This document shows positions 58,330 to 64,000 of a stretch of DNA of 64,000 nt, piece after piece. Both the position numbers and the translations under genes were made by a program. The notes below the pieces were generated by a model. That model searched no databases. It was given only the letters and a program-made list of their open reading frames with translations, and was not told where the DNA came from. Each line of letters begins with the position of its first letter. The stretch's first letter is position 1. Origin of the DNA: Tethya wilhelma (lineage: Eukaryota; Porifera; Demospongiae; Tethyida; Tethyidae); assembly GCA_964030475.1 (NCBI GenBank), contig CAXIPT010000002.1, forward strand, positions 4,534,669 to 4,598,668, in the 5' to 3' direction.

Positions 58330-59703
58330 ATGGCGACAGTCGAGCAACAAGTTATTACAGCTCATTTTACAACCATCGTAAGCAGCACACAGTCGTGTGT
58401 CCTCTCTATCGCCAACAAGTGTCGAAGTAAGAATTTGATCGTGCAAGATGTGGTGGACAATATCCTTTACGTTCAAGCAACCCCTGGGACAAAGACCAGT
58501 ATCCTCCTACGCGCCGTTCAAGACTGCATGAGCCACAAACAAGCTTGCTTTGAAGAGTTTCTGGAGATTTTAGAAACTGAAACTATATTCACTGACCTTG
58601 TAGAACAGCTGAGAAGTGCCAGACAAGATGCAGCAGTTCACTTTAGTATTAGTTCATCTCAAGACCAACTTGTTCCCGAAGATGATGACAATTTGTTTGG
58701 CAAGCCAACACCACAGACTGAAGAGTTTGAGCTTAGACGTAGAAAATATAGGGATTCCGGCTTTCAAAGCATCAGTAGTGCCAGTGATGTTCCTGGTCCA
58801 GACACTGATGACACTCAGTTTGTCCCTAAGCATCCCAAAAGCACACTGTCTCAGATATCGAAGGACTCGGGAATATCAAGGGGATCCATTGACGATCGAA
58901 CAGAAGAACTTGAGCCCATTCAGGAGTCATCAGAAGGTCACGAAAGTTCCTCACCAGTTGATGGCCGTGCAACTGCTCCACCACAAGAGGCAAGTGGTAC
59001 TGTGAGCCAGCCTACTGGATCTCGATTAGTAACCAATATTGATTACATGCTCAAAAGGTTGCTGAATCTTCGCATGGAGGCCAAACAAAAGGAAGCTGTG
59101 GAAGAAAGCCTTAAAGAAGAGGTGACATCGTTGAATAGAAAGTTGACAGAAACTGAGGATGAAAAGAAACGTACAGAACAAAAGCTCGAAGAGAAGACAG
59201 CTGTGATAAAGTACTTTGAAGAACAACGGGACGAACTAAAACAGTCCTTAGCAACCAAAGAAAGCGAACTAGCAAGCAAGGAAGTTGAACTAGAAAGACT
59301 GAAATCAACACTCTCCAGTGCAGAGGCAGATCGCGAGAGGTTGACCAAAGAATGCACACAGTACAAGGAAGAGATTGAGAGTTTAAAAGCAGATCTTGAT
59401 TCAGTCTCTACCGTACACGATACCCAATTAAAAGAATTGGAAGAGACGAAAGAAATATTGAAAGAAAAGAGTGCAACCATCGTCAAGCTACGACGTGCTA
59501 TTCTTGCTTCAGAAAAAGAGAAAAGTGAGCTGTCATTCCAGGTTGTCAATGAATCTACTGAGAGAAAATCCATGGAGAGGGTTACTCTGTGCCTTTTAAT
59601 CTTCCTAGTATTTTGTGTGGTTGTAATTTTGTATCTTGTAGTTAACAATTATGTGTTTAACAGTAATGATACCCCTCCAGTCTCTAAGTGCACTGCAGAA
59701 TAA
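58330..59703 (+). CDS. CARD-like / coiled-coil protein F with a C-terminal membrane anchor
   Basis: Intronless, 457 residues. The N-terminal helical domain (about 8-100) fits a CARD/death fold (SIANKCRSKNLIVQDVVDN, then CFEEFLEILETETIFTDLVEQL) but is the most diverged in the set. The linker carries DSGFQS (142-147), an exact DSGxxS, and a second DSGISRGS (180-187 approx.). A coiled coil covers about 245-410. A single hydrophobic helix (about 418-443, LCLLIFLVFCVVVILYLVV) is followed by a short polar tail, so the protein is tail-anchored. CARD plus tail anchor is the layout of MAVS; homology to MAVS is not shown. Confidence 0.72.
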   Translation: MATVEQQVITAHFTTIVSSTQSCVLSIANKCRSKNLIVQDVVDNILYVQATPGTKTSILLRAVQDCMSHKQACFEEFLEILETETIFTDLVEQLRSARQDAAVHFSISSSQDQLVPEDDDNLFGKPTPQTEEFELRRRKYRDSGFQSISSASDVPGPDTDDTQFVPKHPKSTLSQISKDSGISRGSIDDRTEELEPIQESSEGHESSSPVDGRATAPPQEASGTVSQPTGSRLVTNIDYMLKRLLNLRMEAKQKEAVEESLKEEVTSLNRKLTETEDEKKRTEQKLEEKTAVIKYFEEQRDELKQSLATKESELASKEVELERLKSTLSSAEADRERLTKECTQYKEEIESLKADLDSVSTVHDTQLKELEETKEILKEKSATIVKLRRAILASEKEKSELSFQVVNESTERKSMERVTLCLLIFLVFCVVVILYLVVNNYVFNSNDTPPVSKCTAE

Positions 59704-59880
59704 TAATAATAATTGTGTACCATTTTTTTGTATCAAATTATAAAAATATTAATATTAATTGTTGTGGAAATAGTTTGCATTTTATTGCTATATGCACGTG
59801 CACATTCACAACCCAACAAAATTAATGTATAAAAAAATTAATGTTTTTTAATAAACTAAGGAAAACTTAATTCAATTCAG
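59704..59880. other. Convergent 3' spacer
   Basis: AT-rich; 3' ends of gene F and the minus-strand small protein. AATAAA lies near 59851. Confidence 0.5.
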
Positions 59881-60474
59881 TTAGACAAAGATGATAAACT
59901 TAACGTTAGCAACAAGTGTGTTGTCCACCATCTTAGGAGGGTCGTACTGTGAGGAGATGAGCCTCTGGGGAGTGGTGTGGTCCTCCACCTCCAGACAAGG
60001 CTGACCATCAGCACTCACTGAGAAGGTCACAGTGTAGTGGCCATGACCAGGGAAGGACACATTGAACTGACCCTTCACACCAGCATCACCACTGGCCTGG
60101 AGACAAACAAACAAAGTAAAACAAAACAAAAACAACAACAAAAACAAAAAAAAGAAAATTACATACCATGCATGAAATTAGAATCACATGTGCAATAACA
60201 GAGATGACACATAATTATGGCCTTTGAGCAGCTAGCTAGTTATACCTTCACATTGACTGTTCCTCCGCCATTCTGGATGCTGGCTAGTTCAGTTGTAGAG
60301 TACTGGCCATTGTTGATGGCTGTGTCAGAGATGGTGGCTTCAACACCAGTGTTGACGTTTTTTACCTCAATATCAACGTCTAAAGATTATGTGTGTGTGT
60401 GTACACAGCTAGAACATACTATATCTTACTCAATCACTGTATGACATACTGTATTTCGGAGTCTGCTTGGCCAT
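59881..60474 (-). CDS. Small beta-rich protein, unrecognised
   Basis: Three exons (60474-60450, 60379-60246, 60096-59881) join in frame to 124 residues, starting MAKQTPKYNVDIEVKNVNTG. There is no signal peptide or membrane span. Alternating hydrophobic/polar strands (VDIEVKNVNTGVEATI, VNVKASGD, HYTVTFSVSADG, LVANVKFIIFV) suggest an all-beta sandwich. The overall pattern loosely recalls aegerolysin-like or lectin-like proteins; I would not assign either. It shares a short divergent promoter with the channel-like gene to the right. Confidence 0.7.
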
Positions 60475-60660
60475 TTTCCCCACTCAAGAGTCACTGTTGC
60501 TGTTAGACCTCTGCACCTTGCAGCATGCACTTTCCTAACAAGGAAAGGGTCGAAATTTTGCACACAAAGTGTGATGACGTCATTTTCGCGTAATTATCGC
60601 TATTTATGCGCATGCGTACAAGAGTACATCAATTTTCCACTCGCCCAAAGTTCAATGATC
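60475..60660. promoter_or_regulatory. Divergent promoter with a perfect CRE
   Basis: TGACGTCA at 60575-60582, followed by TTTTCGCGTAATTA and a TGCGCATGCG NRF-1-like site near 60607. Confidence 0.6.
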
Positions 60661-63600
60661 ATGTCGGGTGGTACACCTAGTCCCAAAGGTCTGGAAGGCA
60701 ACGGAGAAGGCGAAGAAGACTCTCAGAATGTCCAAGCTAGAGAGTTCTTCTGGGACTCCATTACTCTGTATGTGGTGTTCGCCATAGTAGCTCTCTCCTC
60801 CATTGATCTGGTCATAGAGTTCATCAGACAGCCAGAGGTGAGGTGCTTCTCAAGGAACAGCCAAGATCAACTGGCAGACTATCAAGATTACGTCAATGAG
60901 TTTTGCTACGGTACCAGCGCTCTCTCAAACATCAATATCTTTAGAATATGTTCCTATATTCTTGGTTTTGCAATTGCTGCTCTCCACTATCTCTGGTTGA
61001 ATCATTTCGGAGGTAAATTTGCCTTTTTCTTCAAACTGGTGTCAGACATTGATCGTCATCGAAGTGAGGAGACTGGAGACTATCCAAAGAACAACCAGAT
61101 CATAGCCGATCAGCTCGAAGAAGGCTTCACAACTTACCAACGAAATTCCATCTTCTGGCTGTATTTGATCAAAGTGTTCCTGCAGTTATTACTCTCTATT
61201 GCTGGGGTGATAGGAATAGGTTACTATTTCACTCAGCTTCGATTTGATACCAGTTTCTCATGTCCAGAAACCATCAATGCAACTCTGGATCTGACTGGAC
61301 CGTGGCCCTTGACTGGTGAACAGGTGACGTGTGTCTACACTTCTTTCCCTCTGTTGGAGCTCCTCTGTATAGCTGACATGATTCTCCTGGTGGTGGCCAT
61401 CATCCTGCTCACTGCCTCTGTCCTCTGGTGTACAGCCAGCCACACCAAGGAGCTGGGCTACAAGGATGTAGCTGTGTTTGTCTTTCAAACTGGCCTCCCT
61501 TCGCGATACTTTATACCAAACTTCAATTTTCCAGACAGTTCATGTTGCCAAGTGTTCTATTCCTGCTTCAGTTCCATCCCCTGGTTGCCAGGGCGAGGGC
61601 CAAGGATTAGCACCGATCTTGACTTCCTGATGATGAGGCTGTTCAGGACTGACGGGGGACTGGGCCACATCCTCAAGGAGATCCTTACCCTCAAGGAGGT
61701 CAAGAGTTTGAACGACAACGACAACAGAAGGTATTCTCTTCACAACGAGGAACAGCGCGGAGATAACTACAGGAGCGGAGGTAATGGCCTGTGTGTGTGT
61801 GACGAGAAAGTTATTGTATATTGTGTTTGTTGCAATGTAGTTCTACACAATAATATATCATACAGAGCACTTTTGTATTACAAAGTGTAATAGCAAAATA
61901 GGCATAGATGAAAAAAATGTGCATACACATATATATGTATGTATACAAGCAGTTTTGATCTGTAAACCTTTTGATCTCATTTCCAGACCTGGTGAGAAAG
62001 GGTGACTATGGTGATCTACGTTGGAAGTTTGACAAGAACAAGTCACCAGATGATGTCTATGAGGATGGTGTGTACAGCGACGAGAATGTTGGCACTCTTC
62101 CCACCATCTCCCGGGAAACAGTGAGAAGAAAACAATCATAATGCATTAATACACTTTTGAAACAATATGAGCCAACGCTGCAATACTTTGTCAATAGCTT
62201 AGTACCCAGGCTTTCTCCATGTGGTTTAAATCAAGTTTAGAATTAAACGTGGGGGGACAAGGCATGGGAATGATTGAGGCTACTAAAGAATATTATGTTG
62301 GACAACCATGTATGCAACCATGCTGTTGCTATGCTTCTGGAATTTAATACTTTTGACTCATTAATTTCTGGTCTGTCTCACACATATATAGGTGTTTCGT
62401 ATGCCTGATACAGTTCGTGGAGCTGTGGTTGGTTTCTCCTCCTATGTTGAAGACAGGACTCTAGCTCTAGTCCTGTCATTTGGCTCACCTTCCACTGGCT
62501 TTGCTACAGCTCTTGGTAGAGTGTTTGCTAAAGTAAGTGTCAATATGTGGCAATACATAGTACATGAGTGCTACATGTTACATAATATTATTATATGTAC
62601 ATGTATGTGGTTGAATTTACTACACATTAAATTTTATGCTAGATAATTTGATTATGATTGTAGTAATTGGTACACCAATGTAGTTACCAGTTAACCAACA
62701 ATCAATTCAAAGATCAAGCAGCATAATTATAACAGTTTCCGCAAACAGCTAGCTTATTGCTGTCAACATGGTATAATTCCCAAAGCTTTAAACTTGGATA
62801 TAGCACAGTATAGACCTGGTCCATTGTCCAAAGCAGTTACACTCAATATCTTTGATAACTGAACTTCAGGTGGTGTCCGTGAACTTTACTCCGTATGAGT
62901 ATCAACCAAAGGAGGACGAAGATAAGGCAGAAACGGATGATGTCATTAATTTGACATGTGCTGAGAATGCTCTCTCTGAGCAAACCACCAAACAGAAAGT
63001 AAAGTTGCTTTGTAACACCCACACCCATACACCCACATACCCACACCCATACACCCACACCCATACCCACACACCCACGCACCCACACACCCACGCACCC
63101 ACACACACATACCCACACCCACACACCCATACACCCACACACCCACACACCCACACACACCCACACACATACTATAGGTACATATTTGTAAGTAATAATT
63201 ATTACCGTCTGCCAATTTCCCCCTCTAAACCTTTCATTAGTTGATCGATCGTATTCATGCTGCCAGAAACGAATTGGAGTTCAACTTTATTGTGGTCACA
63301 CCCATCGATAAGTCTGTCCATTGCAGCACTGGTAAGTTATGCAAGCATCTCTCTATCCCGCCCTGCAGCATCATGAATGCCACGTGTACTATTTTCACAA
63401 CATTTTCTTAATTTCTACTCTAGTGAATTATCTGATCTACTTGCTTCACTTTAAGAAGTACCTCGATCCCGATGCCGTCTTGATGACCATGTCTCCTCAC
63501 TCTATCGCTGGCAAACATGTCACTCTCATGGACGACCACTGCCATCTTGATGAAGCAAAGATAGACTTCTACCAATATCGCCCTCCTTCAACCTTGTGAG

Positions 63601-64000
63601 TGAACTTTGTCTCAATATTATGACTGATTGTAAATCTTTGCAAGCATGGTGTGCTAAGAAAAATTAACTTTCCTATGCTGTTGTGTGTGTGTGTGCCAAG
63701 CCTGTAAAAGTTGGTTTCATCCATTAATTTTGAAAACTTCTTGTTTTTTATTTCCTCTATAGTTTTCCGACTGTTGTAAATCAGCGTGTCCAACTGGTCA
63801 AGAGAAAGATTCTAGTCTGGCCTAAATTTGACACAGAGGACAGTACTGGTACTAACGGACCAATCAAATCAGCCGATGACCTTCCAGTGAAGGTTGTAAG
63901 CTCGAGTGGAAAATTTAAACTCAAGACAAGAATGCGTTTCCAACTCTACAGTCAAACTCCACAGCAACCAGCCATGGCTGTGCCTAGTCAGGATTCTGAG
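60661..64000 (+). CDS. Four-helix large-pore channel-like protein (LRRC8/pannexin-like), partial
   Basis: Seven exons in phase (60661-61780, 61987-62120, 62392-62532, 62870-62998, 63241-63331, 63424-63595, 63763-64000+) give 675 residues, open at the right edge. Predicted helices lie at 34-54, 94-113, 165-189 and 232-257. Cysteine pairs sit in both extracellular loops (62/82 and 201/224), with YVNEFCY before helix 2 and IKFD-like RFDTSFSC after helix 3, as in LRRC8 pore domains. After helix 4, DLDFLMMRLFRTDGGLGHIL resembles the LRRC8 intracellular linker. Instead of leucine-rich repeats, the C-terminal half is a soluble alpha/beta region I do not recognise. The start may also be ATG 60655. 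LRRC8 proteins form volume-regulated anion channels; function here is inferred from topology. Confidence 0.62.
63018..63172 (+). repeat. CA-rich minisatellite (CACCCA-type)
   Basis: ACACCCACACCCAT-type units in the intron before exon 5 of the channel-like gene, ending about 68 bp upstream of its acceptor. Confidence 0.85.

Noticed and set aside
62843..63215. Overlapping frames rich in Trp/Val/Gly or Pro/His
   Set aside because: Translations of the CACCCA minisatellite.

Overview
The window reads as nuclear DNA of an early-branching animal, most plausibly a demosponge. Genes are intron-rich with short GT-AG introns and sit close together, often head to head. The background is AT-rich and full of CT, CA and AG microsatellites. 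Animal-specific genes are present (PAR-3, chondroitin synthase, a CARD gene family, a homeobox-like gene). The species cannot be fixed from sequence alone. Exon models below were built by hand from splice sites and reading phase; every multi-exon model closes in frame.

Layout, left to right. (1) 0-6.1 kb: first coding exon of a PAR-3 gene (minus strand), head to head with a two-exon chondroitin synthase. (2) 6.7-10.9 kb: an 11-exon seven-helix membrane protein (minus strand), best matched to the gustatory-receptor-like (GRL) superfamily. (3) 11-21.3 kb: no convincing protein gene. Instead there is a tandem array of about 110-bp units, most carrying a splice-donor-like motif. It may be a long noncoding RNA built of repeated mini-exons. 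(4) 21.7-25.8 kb: an ER protein disulfide isomerase ending in KDEL with unusual active sites. (5) 26.7-29.7 kb: inverted copies of a divergent homeobox-like gene, all damaged. (6) 29.9-36.2 kb: a complete 16-exon GH35 beta-galactosidase (minus strand). (7) 36.6-38.6 kb: LSM12 (minus strand) head to head with the 5' exons of a RACGAP1-like gene. (8) 38.7-59.7 kb: a cluster of six single-exon genes with an N-terminal CARD-like helical domain and a coiled coil, plus pseudogenes. It is interrupted by a decayed CACTA/EnSpm transposon, a nested terminal-inverted-repeat element, a MULE relic and the 3' exons of the RACGAP1-like gene. (9) 59.9-64 kb: a small beta-rich protein (minus strand) head to head with a four-helix, LRRC8/pannexin-like channel protein running off the right edge.

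The CARD/coiled-coil cluster is the most interesting system. One subfamily shares an upstream module of a kappaB-type decamer followed by a CACGTG-type box at nearly constant spacing. Three members carry a canonical DSGxxS phosphodegron just after the CARD. One has a large unfamiliar middle domain. One ends in a transmembrane tail, the layout of MAVS. Together these suggest a locally expanded innate-immune signalling family tied to NF-kappaB; this is inference. Single N characters at 14972, 49093, 50341 and 57841 mark assembly joins, so gene order around the last three needs checking.
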